Position numbers and translations under genes: made by a program
DNA from: Blepharisma japonicum
Lineage: Eukaryota > Ciliophora > Heterotrichea > Heterotrichida > Blepharismidae
Reading direction: 5' to 3'
DNA: 64,000 nucleotides
NCBI GenBank assembly: GCA_949751835.1
Contig: CATKHK010000006.1
Span: 682,001 to 746,000, forward strand
Shown here: piece by piece, positions 21,793-34,546 of the stretch
Layout of the letters: each line of letters begins with the position of its first letter
How positions within the stretch are numbered: position 1 is the stretch's first letter
The notes under the pieces: generated by a model
Database searches by the model: none
What the model saw: only the letters and a program-made list of their open reading frames with translations
Told to the model about the DNA's origin: nothing

Positions 21793-23049
21793 TTAAGCCT
21801 GTGTCATTGTTAATTGTAAGTTTTTGATATCAAATTTATATATTTTGCAATTATGGTCCATAAAATAGCAACTATTATTGAAATAAACTTGATATGCTGT
21901 TTTATAACCATAAAGAATCTGCGATGTCCCTATAACTTTTCAATTACTCAGTTGATTTGGCTCACTTTCATATATATTTTTGTAGGATTCGATTAAAAAT
22001 ATTCGACTTTCTGATTGAAGTAAGACTTTGTTCATATTCACCACAAAGTTGAGATAAATCTCATTATAAGTATCTTGATTATGATTGTATGAATATAGTT
22101 TGCTGCTTCCATATCCAACAAATATAATTCCATAATTTCCTGCAAGGCATGAAACAAAGTGTAGATTTTCTTTTAGAGGGCAAATTTTATACCACTTATT
22201 AGTTGATAGTTCATATTTTGCTGCTTGATTACATATACTACTTGCAGCATTTCATCCGCCAAATAAGTAAATAAATCCATCATGATGCACAGCACCCATG
22301 CTTACTGATGGATCTCCGTCTGAAAGCTGTTTAACACTACCATTTGGATATAATATAAATGCTGTTCCGGTTGGAGGATAATTGCCATAACAAAATATAG
22401 ATTTATCAGGAAGAAGACACATAGAAATATAATAAGGACAGCCAATATTACTTTGAAGAATGTCGACCTGCTGCTCGAACTTTGAAAAATTGGTCAAATT
22501 TACTCTAACTGAGTTTTTTGTGTTAGCCCTAAAAAATACTATTTCATTGGTTTCAATAGTATCAATTTTATCTTTTGTGTCGAAATCAAAATCCGAACTA
22601 TTAAAACTACACCCAAATTCACCCAATTGTTTTCGGGCACTATCTAAATCTAAGCTTAAAAGTTTTTCAACTGGATTTTGATTTATTTTTGGTATTGATT
22701 TTATTAAGGAAATCTTTCTAATTAGGTCAGCTTGATTTATTCTTATTTTTTCAATAATTTTTAGGGCTTTACTAAGTGCCAAATTTAATTTTTGTATTTT
22801 CTTATATGTTTCTTTGATTAAGTTTTCTTTTATATCGAGCAATTGCTTTGATAATCTGTGCAGCTCTTTAACTAGGGCTTCCTTATTTTTTTGATCTATT
22901 TTTAATTTCAAAGGATCAAGCCTATGTTCTTTAATAGAAGGAACTTGAACATGCTCGTACATATGGTTTTTGCAAGAGTAGCTGATAGGATCTGTACATT
23001 TGCAGAGAACTTTGACTTTATTTTTACATCCTTGCTTTCAGCATTCCAT
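21793..23049 (-). CDS. KB14: B-box/coiled-coil/kelch protein, intact, 418 aa
   Basis: 419 codons are open with TGA as Trp. All B-box-like Cys/His positions are present, the coiled coil runs from about 50 to 140, and the linker IDTIETNEIVFF lacks the Asn-Glu-Thr expansion. About five blades follow, with FGG-Trp encoded by TGA at 22252. It is very close to KB15 in the N-terminal half. It sits in a regular series of kelch-TLC units about 1.7-1.9 kb apart. Confidence 0.88.
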
Positions 23050-23055
23050 GATTAA

Positions 23056-23067
23056 TAAATTTATAGA
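23056..23067 (-). promoter_or_regulatory. TATA-like block upstream of KB14 (found before nearly every kelch copy)
   Basis: On the coding strand CTATAAATTTAT lies within 20 nt of the ATG and is preceded by a conserved TTTCATTTTCTTGAAT-like stretch. The same arrangement precedes the other kelch starts in the array. It may be a core promoter, but copies share it by descent, so conservation alone does not prove function. Confidence 0.45.
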
Positions 23068-23149
23068 TTCAAGAAAATGAAAGCAATAATAAAGCAATTG
23101 TATTTTTAAAATTTAAATATATTTACTAACCCTAGTTAATTCTCCAATA

Positions 23150-23450
23150 ATAAGGCAATGCTAAATCTCAAATTTCTACATATACAAGGCCTAACATATA
23201 ATATATCCTAAAGAAATGACAATTACCGTGATTTCAAAGTCGCCATTTAGATCTCGCATTCGTCGACCTGTAGAAATTGCCATTGTAGCTGAAACAAGTA
23301 AAAAGAGCCAATGGATGAAGAAATCAATGTGTCTTTCAGAAATCTCAAAGCTTTTGGTAGGCAAATTTATATTTGCTACAAGAGATGCAAGGATAAACAT
23401 GATTTTCCATGCAAGAGCTGGAAGGATTCCATGAATAGAGGACTGACCAT
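23150..23450 (-). pseudogene. TLC-domain pseudogene
   Basis: It matches the intact gene up to the FIYD region with several frameshifts, including the shared KSFEISE one. It lies 190 bp downstream of KB15. Confidence 0.68.
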
Positions 23451-23639
23451 ATTTTAAATTAGTAAATATTTACATTTAGGTTTATAAACTTTGTTTAGTT
23501 TGAAAAATTATATTAAATATTTAACTTGTGTGAAAATCTATTTGGATTAATTGTTAATTGTGCAAAATATACTGAAATGATAATGTTATAATTTAAATTT
23601 TAAAATAAAGGAAAGTAATTGTATGAAATTTTTTAAGGA

Positions 23640-24893
23640 TTAAGCCTGGGTCATCGTTAATTGTAAGTTTTTGATATCAAATTTATATATTTTGCAAGTA
23701 TAATCCATAAAATAGCAATTATGATTGAAATAAACTTGATATGCTGCTCTACAGCTAAAGCTAATCTGCGATGTTCCTATAACTTTTCAATTGCTCAGTT
23801 GATTTGGCTCACTTTCATATATATTTTTAGATTCTATAAAAAATATTCGACTTTCTGCTTGAAGCAAGACTTTGTAAGTATTTACTGCCAAGTTGTGATA
23901 AATCTCATTATAAGTATCTTGATTATGATTGTATGAATATACTTTGCTACTTTCATAGCCAGCAAATATAATTCCATAATTTCCTGCAAGACATGAAACT
24001 AATTGTAGATTTTCTTTTAGAGGGCAAATTTTATACCATTTATTAGTTGATAGATCATATTTTGCTGCTTGATTTCATACACTACCTGCAGCATTATACC
24101 CGCCAAATAAATAAATAAATCCATCATGATGCACAGCACCCATGCCTCCTGATGGATCTCCATCTGAAAGCTGTTTAACACTACCATTTGGATATAATAT
24201 AAATGCTGTTCCGATTCCAGGATAATTGCCATAGCAAAATATAGATTTATCAGGAAGAAGACACATAGAAATGTGATGAGGATAGCCAATATTGCTTTGA
24301 AGAATGCCGATCTGCTGCTCGAACTTTGAAAAATTGGTCAAATTTACCCTAACCGAGTTTTTTGTGTTAGTCCTAAAAAATACTATTTCATTGGTTTCAA
24401 TAGTATCAATTTTATCTTTTGTGTCGAAATCAAAATCCGAACTATTAAAAATACACCCAAATTCACCCAATTGTTTTCGGGCACTATCTAAATCTAAGCT
24501 TAAAAGTTTTTCAACTGGATTTGGATTTATCTTTGGTATTGATTTTATTAAGTAAATCTTTCTAATTAAATCGGCTTGATTTCTTCTTATTTTTTCAATA
24601 TTTTCTAGCATTTTAATAAGTGACAATTTTAATTCTTGTATTTTCTTATATGTTTCTTCGATTATTTTTTCTTTTATATCGAGCAATTCTTTTGATAATT
24701 TGTGCACCTCTTCAATTATGAGTTCTTTATTTTTTTGATCTATTTTTAATTTCAAGGGATCAAGCCTATGCTCTTCAATAGAGGGAGCTTGTACATGCTC
24801 GTACATATGCTTTTTACAAGAGGAGCTAACAGGATTTGTACATTTGCAGAAAATTTTGACTTTATTTTTGCATCCTTGCTTTCAGCACTCCAT
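23640..24893 (-). CDS. KB15: B-box/coiled-coil/kelch protein, intact, 417 aa
   Basis: 418 codons are open with TGA as Trp. The zinc-ligand pattern is complete. A single-codon deletion gives IESKN instead of IESSKN in the fourth blade, which keeps the frame. The FGG is followed by Tyr rather than Trp, which supports an aromatic role for that position and for TGA coding Trp in other copies. It is one of the regular kelch-TLC units. Confidence 0.88.
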
Positions 24894-24963
24894 GATTAAT
24901 AAATTTATAGAATTAAGAAAATGAAAGCTAAAATAAAAACAATTATTTCCTCAAAATTTATTT

Positions 24964-25190
24964 TCTTAAGGAATTACAATTATAGTGAATTTAAAATCGT
25001 CAATTAGATCTTTCATTCTTTGTCCAGTAGAAATTGCCATTGTAATTGAGATAAGTAAAAAGAGTCCATATATAAAGGAAACAATGCGAAATTTAAAATC
25101 GTAAAGCTTTTATATTGGGTATCAAAGATACAAGCATAAACACGATTATCCATACAAGAGCTGAAAGGAGAGCTATGATAAAGGATTAAT
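24964..25190 (-). pseudogene. TLC-domain pseudogene, start codon lost
   Basis: The position of the ATG reads ATA on the coding strand, and frameshifts and a short deletion follow. Only the part up to the third helix remains. It lies 198 bp downstream of KB16. Confidence 0.65.
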
Positions 25191-25387
25191 TATGTTTTAT
25201 AATAGTAAATATTTACCTTTAGGTTAATCAATAATATAATTGGCTTAATTTTGAAATTTATATACATATTTTACTTGTATGGAAATAAATGTTGATTAGT
25301 TGTTAAGTATGAAATAAACTAAATTAGATATGGTAAACTCTAAATTTAATTTTAAAAAGTAAATTAAATTATGGAATTTTGGATGCA

Positions 25388-26608
25388 TTAAACACAGGTC
25401 ATCATTAATTGTAAGTTGCTCATATCAAATTTATATATTTTGGATGTATAGTCCATAAAATAGCAATTATGATTGAAATAAACTTGATATGCTGCTCCTG
25501 CGCTAAAGCTAATCTGCAATGTTCCTATAACTTTTCAATTGCTCAGTTGATTTGGCTCAGTTTCATATATATTTTTGGAAGATTCAACTAAAAATATTCG
25601 ATTTTCTGCCTGAAGTAAGACTTTGTAAGTATTTAATGCAAAGTTGAGATAAATCTCATTATAAGTATCTTCATTATGAGAGTATGAATATAGTTTGCTA
25701 CTTTGATAAGCAACAAATATAATTCCATAATTTCCTGCAAGACATGAAACATTGCTTAGAGCTTCTCTCAGAAGGCAAATTTTATACCACTTATCAGTTG
25801 ATAGCTCATATTTTCCTGCTTGATTTCATGTACCACCTGCAGAATTGCACCCTCCAAATAAGTAAATAAAGCCATCATGATACACAGCACCCATGTTTCC
25901 GGATGGATCTCCATCTGAAAGCTGCTTAGTAATTCTATCCGGATATAATATAAATGCCGTTCCGATTCCAGGATAATTTCCATAACAAAATATCGATTTA
26001 TCAGGGAGAAGACACATAGAAATACAATGAGGATGAGTAATATTGCTTTGAAGAATACCTACCTGCTGTTCAGACTTTGAAAAATTGTTTAAATTTACTC
26101 TAACAGAATTTTTTGTGCTAGCCCTAAAAAATACAATTTCATTGGCTTCAACAGTATCGTTTCTATTACATCAAAATTCATTTAATTTTTTTCGTGCACT
26201 ATCTAAATCTAAGCTTAATAGATTTTCAATTGGATTTTGATTATTTATTGGTATTGAATTTATAGAGTGAATCTTTCTAATTAATTCAGCTTGATTTATT
26301 CTCATTTTATCAATATTTTCTAATGATTTAACGAGTTTCAATTTTAATTCTTCTATTTTCTTGTATGTTTCTTTAACTAAATTTTTTTTTATGTCAAACA
26401 ATTCATTTGATAGCTTGTTAAGCTCTTCAACTAGGGTTTTCTTGTTTTCTGGATTTATTTTTAGCTTTAAGAGCTCTAGATGATGCTCTTGAAGAAATGA
26501 ATTTTGAAGATGCTCATATATATGATTGCTGCAAGAGTAGCTGGCAGGATTCACACATTTACATAAAGTTTTTACTTTATTTTTGCATCCCTGCTTTCAG
26601 CATTCCAT
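25388..26608 (-). CDS. KB16: B-box/coiled-coil/kelch protein, shorter linker, intact, 406 aa
   Basis: 407 codons are open with TGA as Trp. The B-box-like head is complete (C3, C8, C16, C18). The coiled coil is the most Lys/Asn-rich of the family. The segment between KKLNEF and the blades has lost about ten residues relative to KB14 without loss of frame. FGG is followed by Cys. With KB20 it belongs to a subgroup with NPASYSCS in the head. Confidence 0.86.
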
Positions 26609-26705
26609 GATAAGATAAATTTATAGATTTAAGAAAATGGAAAAATTGATAAGACCATTTCATTCCTGAAAAAGGAAGAATTAAGAAATATGCATTACTA
26701 AATCA

Positions 26706-27102
26706 CTTTAATTTTAAAAGTTCCATACATAATTTCAATTGTTCATATATTCCTGTATCCCTTAGTTAATTCTCCAAGAATTGTAAGGTATAGTTACGCA
26801 AAATAAAGTATCATAAATCCCAAATTTCCACATATGCAAGACATTACATTTAATATATCCTAAAGAAATGGCAATTACTGTGATTTCAAAGTCATCAATT
26901 AGATATTGTATTTTTCGACCTATATAAACTGCTATTTTAGTTGAAACAAGTAAAAAGAATCCATGGATGAAGGAAATAATGCGATTTCGGAAATCTCAAA
27001 ACTTTTGGTAGGCAAATTTATATTTATCACAAGAGATGTAAGGATAAATACGTTGTTCCATGCAGGAGCTGGAAGGAGAGCCATGAGTAAAGGATTAACC
27101 AT
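26706..27102 (-). pseudogene. TLC-domain pseudogene, longest of the dead copies
   Basis: It covers the gene from ATG to beyond the His-His region. It has the shared KSFEISE frameshift and further small lesions. It lies 190 bp downstream of KB17. Confidence 0.7.
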
Positions 27103-27291
27103 TTTTTAAATTAGTAAATATTTACTTCTAGGTTTATAACTTTATTTAGTTTGAAAAATTATATTAAATATTTACCTTGTGTGAAAATCTATTTGGATTA
27201 ATTGTTAATTGTGAAAATATACTGAATTGATAATATCATAATTTTAAATTTTAAGATAAAAGCAAATTAATTATATGAAATTTTTGATAGA

Positions 27292-28561
27292 TTAAACCTG
27301 GGTCATCGTTAATTGTAAGCTGTTCATATCAAATTTATATATTTTGGATGTATTGTCCATAAAATAGCAATTATGATTGAAATAAACTTGATATGCTACT
27401 CTAGCGCTGAAGCTAATCTGCGATGTTCCTATAACTTTTCAATTGCTTATCTGATTTGGCTCACTTTCATATATATTTTTAGAGGATTCTATTAAAAATA
27501 TTCTACTTTCCGCTTGAAGCAAGACTTTGTGAGTATTTGGTACAAAGTTGAGATAAATCTCATTATAAGTATCTTGATTATGAGAGTATGAATATAGTTT
27601 GCTACTCCGATAAGCAACAAATATAATTCCATAATTTCCTGCAAGACATGAAACAAAACTCATATTTTCTTTTAGAGGGCTTATTTTATACCACTTATTA
27701 GTTGATAGCTCATATTTTGCTGCTTGATTTCATGGCTGACCTTCAGCATTTAATCCTCCAAATAAGTAAATAAAGCCATCATGATACACAGCACCCATGA
27801 CTCCTGAAGGATCTCCGTCTGAAAGCTGTCTAACACTATCATTTGGATATAATATAAATGCTGTTCCGATTACAGGATAATTGCCATAGCAAAATATAGA
27901 TTTATCAGGAAGAAGACACATAGAAATATAACTAGGATAGCCAATATTGTTTTGAAGAATGCCGATCTGCTGCTCGAACTTTGAAAAATTGTTTAAATTT
28001 ACCCTAACCGAGTTTTTTGTTTTGGCCTTAAAAAATATCTTTTATTAATACAATTTCATTGGTTTCAGCAGGATCGATTTTATCTTTTTTGCTGAATTCA
28101 AAATCTGAAGGATTAAAACTACACCCAAATTCACCCAATTGTTTTCGGGCACTATCTAAATCTAAGCTTAATAATTTTTCAACTGGATTTTGATTTATTG
28201 TTGGTACTGATTTTATTGAGTAAATTTTTCTAATTAAATCCGCTTGATTTATACTTATTTTTTCAATATTTTCTAGTGCTTTAATAAGTGACAATTTTAA
28301 TTCTTCTATTTTCTTATATGTTTCTTCGATTATTTTTTCTTTTATATCAAGCAATTCTTTTGATAATTTGTGCACCTCTTTAACTAGGGCTTCCTTATTT
28401 TTTTGATTTATTTTTAATTTCACGGGTTCAAGCTTATGCTCTTCAATAGGAGGAGTTTGGACATGCTCTAATGCATGGATTTTGCAAGAGTAGCTAACGG
28501 GATCCGTGCATTTGAAGGAAACTTTGACTTTATTTTTGCATCCTTCTTTTCAGCATTCCAT
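27292..28561 (-). CDS. KB17: kelch-family gene, whole except for a 13-bp TA-bounded insert
   Basis: Without 28038-28050 the frame is 419 codons with TGA as Trp; with it the protein ends at EIVLIKDIF. In the head the C16 position reads Phe (VSFKC), as in KB19, KB1 and KB8. Blades are complete and well conserved. The absence of any other damage in a 1.26-kb frame argues that the 13 bp is recent, or is removed from the gene or message. Confidence 0.65.
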
Positions 28562-28723
28562 GATTAAGATAAATTTATAGATTTAAGAAAATGAAAATAA
28601 TAATAAAACAATGCTTCTTTAAATATTTAAATATAATGTTTTAATTGTTAAATTATAATAAATTTAATACGCCAAATTTAAAGATTTATTCTAAAATGTA
28701 AATTAATTTAAAATCTTTTTGAT

Positions 28724-29486
28724 TTATAAAGCCTGGGTCATCGTTAATTGTAAGCTGTTCATATCAAATTTATATATTTTGCAACTTTGGTCTATAAAAT
28801 AGAAATTTTGATTAAAATAGCTCGGTATGCTGCTTGACGATTTTAGCTAATCTGTGATATTCCAATAAGTTTTCAATTGTTTAGTTGATTTGGCTCACTT
28901 TCATATATATTTTCGGAGGATTCGATTAAAAATATTCGATTTTCTGATTGAAGCAAAATTTTGAAAGTACAAGCTGCAAAACTGAGACAAATTTCATTAT
29001 AAATATCTTTATTATGGTAGTATGAAAATAATTTGCTACTTTGATAACCAACAAATATAATTCCATAATTTCCTGCAAGACATGAAACAAAACTCATATT
29101 TTCCTCCAGAGGGCAAATTTTATACCACTTATTGGTTGATAGCTCATATTTTGCTGCTTGATTTGATACATTATCTGCAGCATTTCATCCTCCAAATAAG
29201 TAAATAAATCCATCATGATACACAGCACCCATGCCTGCTGATGGATCTCCATCTGAAAGCTTTTTAATAGTGCTACCGGGATATAATATAAATGTTGTTC
29301 CAGTTGGAGGATAATTGCCATAGCAAAATATAGATTTATCAGGAAGAAGACACATAGAAGTTTTGCTAGATTTACCAGAATTGTTTGAAAAATGTCTACC
29401 TTTTGTTCAGACTTTAAAAAATTGTTTAAATTTATTCTAACTGAATTTTTTGTGTTAGTTCTATAAAATATCTTTTATTAATATAT
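28724..29486 (-). pseudogene. KB18: kelch 3' half, broken at the 137-bp insertion site
   Basis: The blades run from KICPL to the stop in one frame (stop three bases later than usual), but a frameshift near 29385 separates them from the preceding blade. The 5' side ends within the first bases of the 137-bp insertion (TCTTTTATTAATATA), after which about 85 bp of unrecognised AT-rich sequence leads into a TLC fragment. B-box and coiled coil are missing. It is nearest to KB20. Confidence 0.7.
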
Positions 29487-29574
29487 TAAGTAATCTAAGA
29501 TCTAAGCTCTAAGATGAATATCTACCTTAATTGGTCTTTATTTCTATTAATTCTAATATAAAGAAATACAAAAT

Positions 29575-29887
29575 ATGTAAGAATGGATATAAATTTAGCA
29601 CAAAAAGTCCCATACATAATTTCAATTTTCCATGTGTTCCTGTATCCCTAGTTAATTCTCAAACAATTGTAAGGCCATAGTTAAGCATAATAAAATTATC
29701 ATAAATCCAAATTTCCACATATGTAAGGCATTACATTTAATATATCCATGGATGTAGGAAATAATGTGATTTCGGAAATCTCAAAGCTTTTGGTAGGCAA
29801 ATTTATATTTGCTACAAGAGATGCAAGGATAAATACGTTGTTCCATGCAGGAGCTGGAAGGAGAGCTATGAGTAGAGGATTAACCAT
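29575..29887 (-). pseudogene. TLC-domain pseudogene with internal deletion
   Basis: It begins MVNPLLIALL, carries the KSFEISE frameshift, then skips about 120 bp to the region before His-His. It lies 190 bp downstream of KB19. Confidence 0.68.
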
Positions 29888-30076
29888 CTTTTAAATTAGT
29901 AAATATTTACTTTTAGATTTATAACTTTGTTTAATTTGAAAAATTATATTAAATATTTACCTTGTGTGAAAATCTATTTGGATTAATTGTTAATTGTGAA
30001 AATATACTGAATTGATAATGCCATAACTTTAAATTTTAAGATAAAAGAAAATTAATTATATGAAATTTTTGATGGA

Positions 30077-31328
30077 TTAAACCTGGGTCATCGTTAATTG
30101 TAAGCTGTTTATATCAAATTTATATATTCTGCAAGGATTGTCCATAAAATAGCAATTATGATTGAAATAAACTTGATATGCTACTCTACCGCTATAGCCA
30201 ATCTGCGATGTTCCTATAGCATTTCAATTGCTCAGTTGATTTGGCTCACTTTCATAAATATTTTTAGAGGAATCGATTAAAAATATTCGACTTTCCGCTT
30301 GAAGCAAGACTTTGTAAGTATTTACAGCAAATTTGAGATAAATCTCATTATAAGTATCTTGATTATGAGAGTATTGATATAGTTTGCTACTTTGATAGCA
30401 AGCAAATATAATTCCATAATTTCCTGCAAGACATGAAACATAACTTAGATTTTCCTTCAGAGGGCAAATTTTATACCATTTATTAGTTGATAGTTCATAT
30501 TTTGCTGCTTGATTTGAATCATTACCTGCAGCATTTCACCCACCAAATAAGTAAATAAATCCATCATGATGCACAGCACCCATGTTTCCTGACGGATCTC
30601 CATCTAAAAGTTGTTTAACACTACCATTTGGATATAATATAAATGCAGTTCCGGATACAGCCCAATTGCCATAGCAAAATATAGATTTATCGGGAAGAAG
30701 ACACATAGAAATATAATGAGGAGCACCAATATTGCTTTGAAGAATGCCGATCTGCTGCTCGAACTTTGAAAAATTGTTTAAATTTACTTTTATTGAGGTT
30801 TTTGTGTTAGCCTTAAAAAATATCTTTTATTAATACAATTTCATTGGTTTCAGCAGTATCGATTCAAAAATCCGAACTATTAAAACTACACCCAAATTCA
30901 CCCAATTGTTTTCGGGCACTATCTAAATCTAAGCTTAATAATTTTTCAACTGGATTTTGATTTATTGTTGGTACTGATTTTATTGAGTAAATTTTTCTAA
31001 TTAAATCCGCTTGATTTATACTTATTTTTTCAATATTTTCTAGCGTTTTAATAAGTGACAATTTTAATTCTTGTATTTTTTTATATGTTTCTTTGATTAT
31101 TTTTTCTTTTATATCAAGCAATTCTTTTGATAATTTGTGCACCTCTTTAACTAGGGCTTCCTTATTTTTTTGATTTATTTTTAATTTCAAGGATTCAAGC
31201 TTGTGCTCTTCAATAGGAGGAGTTTTTAAATGTTCGAATGTATGATTTTTGCAAGAGTAGCTGACAGGATCCGTGCATTTGAAGGTAACTTTGACTTTAT
31301 TTTTGCATCCCTCTTTTCAGCATTCCAT
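30077..31328 (-). CDS. KB19: kelch-family gene, whole except for a 13-bp TA-bounded insert
   Basis: Without 30823-30835 the frame is 413 codons. The head has VTFKC (C16 lost), the coiled coil is almost identical to KB17, and the linker is shortened (SSDFW then IDTAETNEIV). All blades are present. It is the third copy in which the same 13 bp is the only visible break. Confidence 0.65.
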
Positions 31329-31491
31329 GATTAAGATAAATTTATAGATTTAAGAAAATGAAAATAATAATAAAACAATTGCTTCTTTAAATATTTAAAT
31401 ATAATGCTGTAATTGTTAAATTATAATAAATTTAGTATGCCAAATTTAAAGATTTATTCTAAAATGTAAATTAATTTAAAATCTTTTTGAT

Positions 31492-32888
31492 TTATAAAAC
31501 CTGGGTCTTCGTTAATTGTAAGCTGTTCATATCAAATTTATATATTTCGCAACTTTTGTCTATAAAATAGAAATTTTGATTAAAATAAACTCGGTATGCT
31601 GCTTGACGATATCAGCTAATCTGCGATTGTCCAATAAGTTTTCAATTGTTTAGTTGATTTGGCTCACTTTCATATATATTTTCGGAGGATTCGATTAAAA
31701 ATATTCGATTTTCTGCTTGAAGCAAGATTTTTCAAGTATTACCTGCAAAGCTGAGATAAATTTCATTATAAATATCTTTATTATGGTAGTATGAAAATAA
31801 TTTGCTACTTTGATAACCAACAAATATAATTCCATAATTCCCAGCAAGACATGAAACAAAACTTAGATTTTCCTTTAAAGGGCAAATTTTATACCACTTA
31901 TTAGTTGATAGCTCATATTTTGCTGCTTGATTTGATACATTACCTGCAGCATTTCATCCTCCAAATAAGTAAATAAATCCATCATGATACACAGCACCCA
32001 TGCCTGCTGATGGATCTCCATCTGAAAGCTTTTTAATACTGCTATCGGGATATAATATAAATGTTGTTCCAGTTGCAGGATAATTGCCATAGCAAAATAT
32101 AGATTTATCAGGAAGAAGACACATAGAAGTATTGCATGGTTCACCAAAATTGCTTTGAAAAATGTATATCTGTTGTTCAGACTTTGAAAAATTGTTTAAA
32201 TTTATTCTAACTGAATTTTTTGTGTTAGTTCTAAAAAATATCTTTTATTAATATATGAATCATACCTTTAGCAGTGATTAAAATATTTCAGCTTTCTGAA
32301 TCAAGGAAAGCATTCTTTCAAAGAATTCAAAAACCTCAAGTTATATCAAAATAATAAAAAATATTTCAGGAATTATACAATTTCATCACTTTCAATAATA
32401 TCGATTTGATCGTTTTTTCGGATTCCAAAATCTGAATAATTAAAACTACACCCAAATTCGCTCAACTGCTTTCGAGCATTATTCGGGTCTAAGCTTAATA
32501 GTTTTTCAACTGGATTTTGATCTATCTTTGGTATTGATTTTATGGAGTAAATCTTTCTAATTAACTCAGCTTGGTTTATTCTTATTTTTTTAATATTTTC
32601 TAGTGCTTTAGTAAGGGACAAATTTAATTCTTGGATTTTTTTGCATGTTTCTTTCACTAAATTTTTTTGTATATCAAGTAATTCTTTTGATAGCCTGTGC
32701 AACTCTTCAACTAGGGCTTTCTTGTTTCCTGGATTTATTTTTAGCTTTAAGGGCTCAAGTTGGTGCTTTACAAGAGATGAACTTTGAAGATGCTCATATA
32801 TATGAAGGCTGCAAGAGTAGCTGGCAGGATTCACACATATACAGAAAGCTTTTACTTTATTTTTGCATCCCTGCTTTCAGCATTCCAT
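31492..32888 (-). CDS. KB20: kelch-family gene, whole except for a 137-bp TA-bounded insertion
   Basis: The span is 1,397 bp; leaving out 32241-32377 gives 1,260 bp, or 420 codons, open from MECW to TAA. I read the whole blade half and found no other stop with TGA as Trp (FGGW, TWKILL-like, NNWKLIG and ISWYRQ). The first exon-like part ends exactly at the insertion (ESDEIV then TAA inside it). The stop is one codon later than in most copies (QVL), as in KB18. It should encode a normal family member if the insertion is removed. Confidence 0.75.
32241..32377. other. TA-bounded insertion in KB20, 137 bp (IES-like)
   Basis: Flanking paralogues read AAAAAATACAATTTC; here TA is followed by 137 bp ending in TA. 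Removal restores the frame exactly. Sequence and length match the insertion at 11055-11191 with moderate divergence. It contains no gene, and its stops would truncate KB20. It could also be read as a GT-AG intron of the same length on the coding strand. Confidence 0.72.
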
Positions 32889-33155
32889 GATAAGATAAAT
32901 TTATAGATTCATGAAAATAAAGCTATTTCATTCCTGAAAAAGGAAGAATAAAAATATAAAAGAATAAAGAAATAAAAAATTACTAAAATCATTTTAGTTT
33001 TAAAATCGATAATTTTTATTTAAGTATCAAAAGCAGCTATCTCAATATACTCTTATCTAGAAATCAATTTGGCTTAATTGTTAATTATAAAATATAATAA
33101 ATTTTACATGCAAATTTGTTGCCAAAAAGCAATTAATTAATAGAATTCTGATTTA

Positions 33156-34409
33156 TTAAACCTGCTCCATTGTTAATTGTAAGTTGCTCATATCAAATTT
33201 ATATATTTTGCCATTGTCGCCAGTAAAATAGCAATTATGATTGAAATAAACTTGATAGCCTACTCTTCCACTACAGCTAATCTCTGTAGTTCCTATAATC
33301 TTTCAATTGCTTAGTTGATTTTGTTCATTTTCGTATATATTTTTGGAGGATTCGATTAAAAATACTCGATTTTCTGCCTGAAGCAAGACTTTGAAAGTAT
33401 TTTCTGCAAAATTGGGATTAAATTCATTATAAATGTCTTGATCATGATAATATGAATATAGTTTACTGCTTTGATAGCCAACAAATAAAATTCCATAAAT
33501 TCCTGCAAGACATGAAACTTGACTTAGATTTGTCTTTAGAGGGGAAATTTTATACCACTTATCAGTTGATAACTCATATTTTGCTGCTTGATTTCATGGC
33601 TGACCTGCAGAATTGCACCCTCCAAATAAGTAAATAAAGCCATCATGATGCACAGCACCCATGTTTCCAGATGGATCTCCATCTGAAAGCTGCTTTATAG
33701 TACCGTTTGGATATAATATAAATGCTGTTTCGGTTCCAGGATAATTGCCATAGCAAAATATCGAATTATCAGGAAGAAGACACATAGAAATATAATTAGG
33801 AATATCAATATTGCTTTGAAAAATGTCTACCTGCTGCACGGACTTTGAAATATTATTTAAATTTACTCGAATTGAGTTTTTGGTGCCAGTCTCAAAAAAT
33901 ACAATTTCATTGGTTTCAAAAGTATCGATTTTAACATTTTGGTTGAAATCAATAACCGAGCCATTAAAAACGCATCCAAACTCATCCAATTTTTTCCGGG
34001 CACTATCTAAATCTAAGCTTAATAGCTTTTCAATTGGATTCTGATTTATCTTATGTATTTTTTTTATGGAGTATATCTGTTCAATTAAATTAGCTTGGTT
34101 TGTTTTTACTTTTTGAATATTTTCTAGTGTTTTTCTAAGTAACAATTTTAGCTCTTGTATTTTCTTTGATGTGTCTTTGATTACGCTTGCTTTTATATTG
34201 GTTAATTCTTTTGATAATTTCTGCACCTCTTCAATTAGAGCTCCCTTATTTTTTGGGTCTAGTTTTAATTTTAAGGATTCAGTATAGTGCACAATAGAAT
34301 CAGCTCGAATATGATCGTATACATGGATTGGGCAAGAGCAGATGGGAGGTTCCTTGCATCTGCAGAAAACTTTGACTTTATTTTTGCATCCTTCATTTCA
34401 GCATTCCAT
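33156..34409 (-). CDS. KB21: B-box/coiled-coil/kelch protein, intact, 417 aa
   Basis: 418 codons are open with TGA as Trp. The zinc-ligand pattern is complete, with a slightly different head (NEGCKNK, FCRCKEPPICSC). The coiled coil and blades are the most diverged of the intact right-hand copies, for example YFTGDNGKIYKF in the last blade. It ends the array and has no TLC partner, which fits an early duplicate or a founder at the array edge. Confidence 0.87.
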
Positions 34410-34546
34410 GATTAAAATAAATTTATGGGTTCAAGAAAATGATAATAATTACTAAAAACAATAAGTTTTTTAAAAAGAAAATTAAGCATCTATGAAAAAT
34501 GCAAGTATTATTAAAATCGTTTATTTTTGAAATAGATAATAATCAT

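Noticed and set aside
29487-29574. A possible small gene between KB18 and the TLC pseudogene
   Set aside because: The stretch is short, AT-rich and has no open frame or family match; it is probably a deletion joint.
557-34409. All kelch copies as pseudogenes because of in-frame TGA
   Set aside because: TGA recurs at identical conserved Trp/Tyr/Phe positions in copies that are otherwise open, which fits recoding rather than decay.
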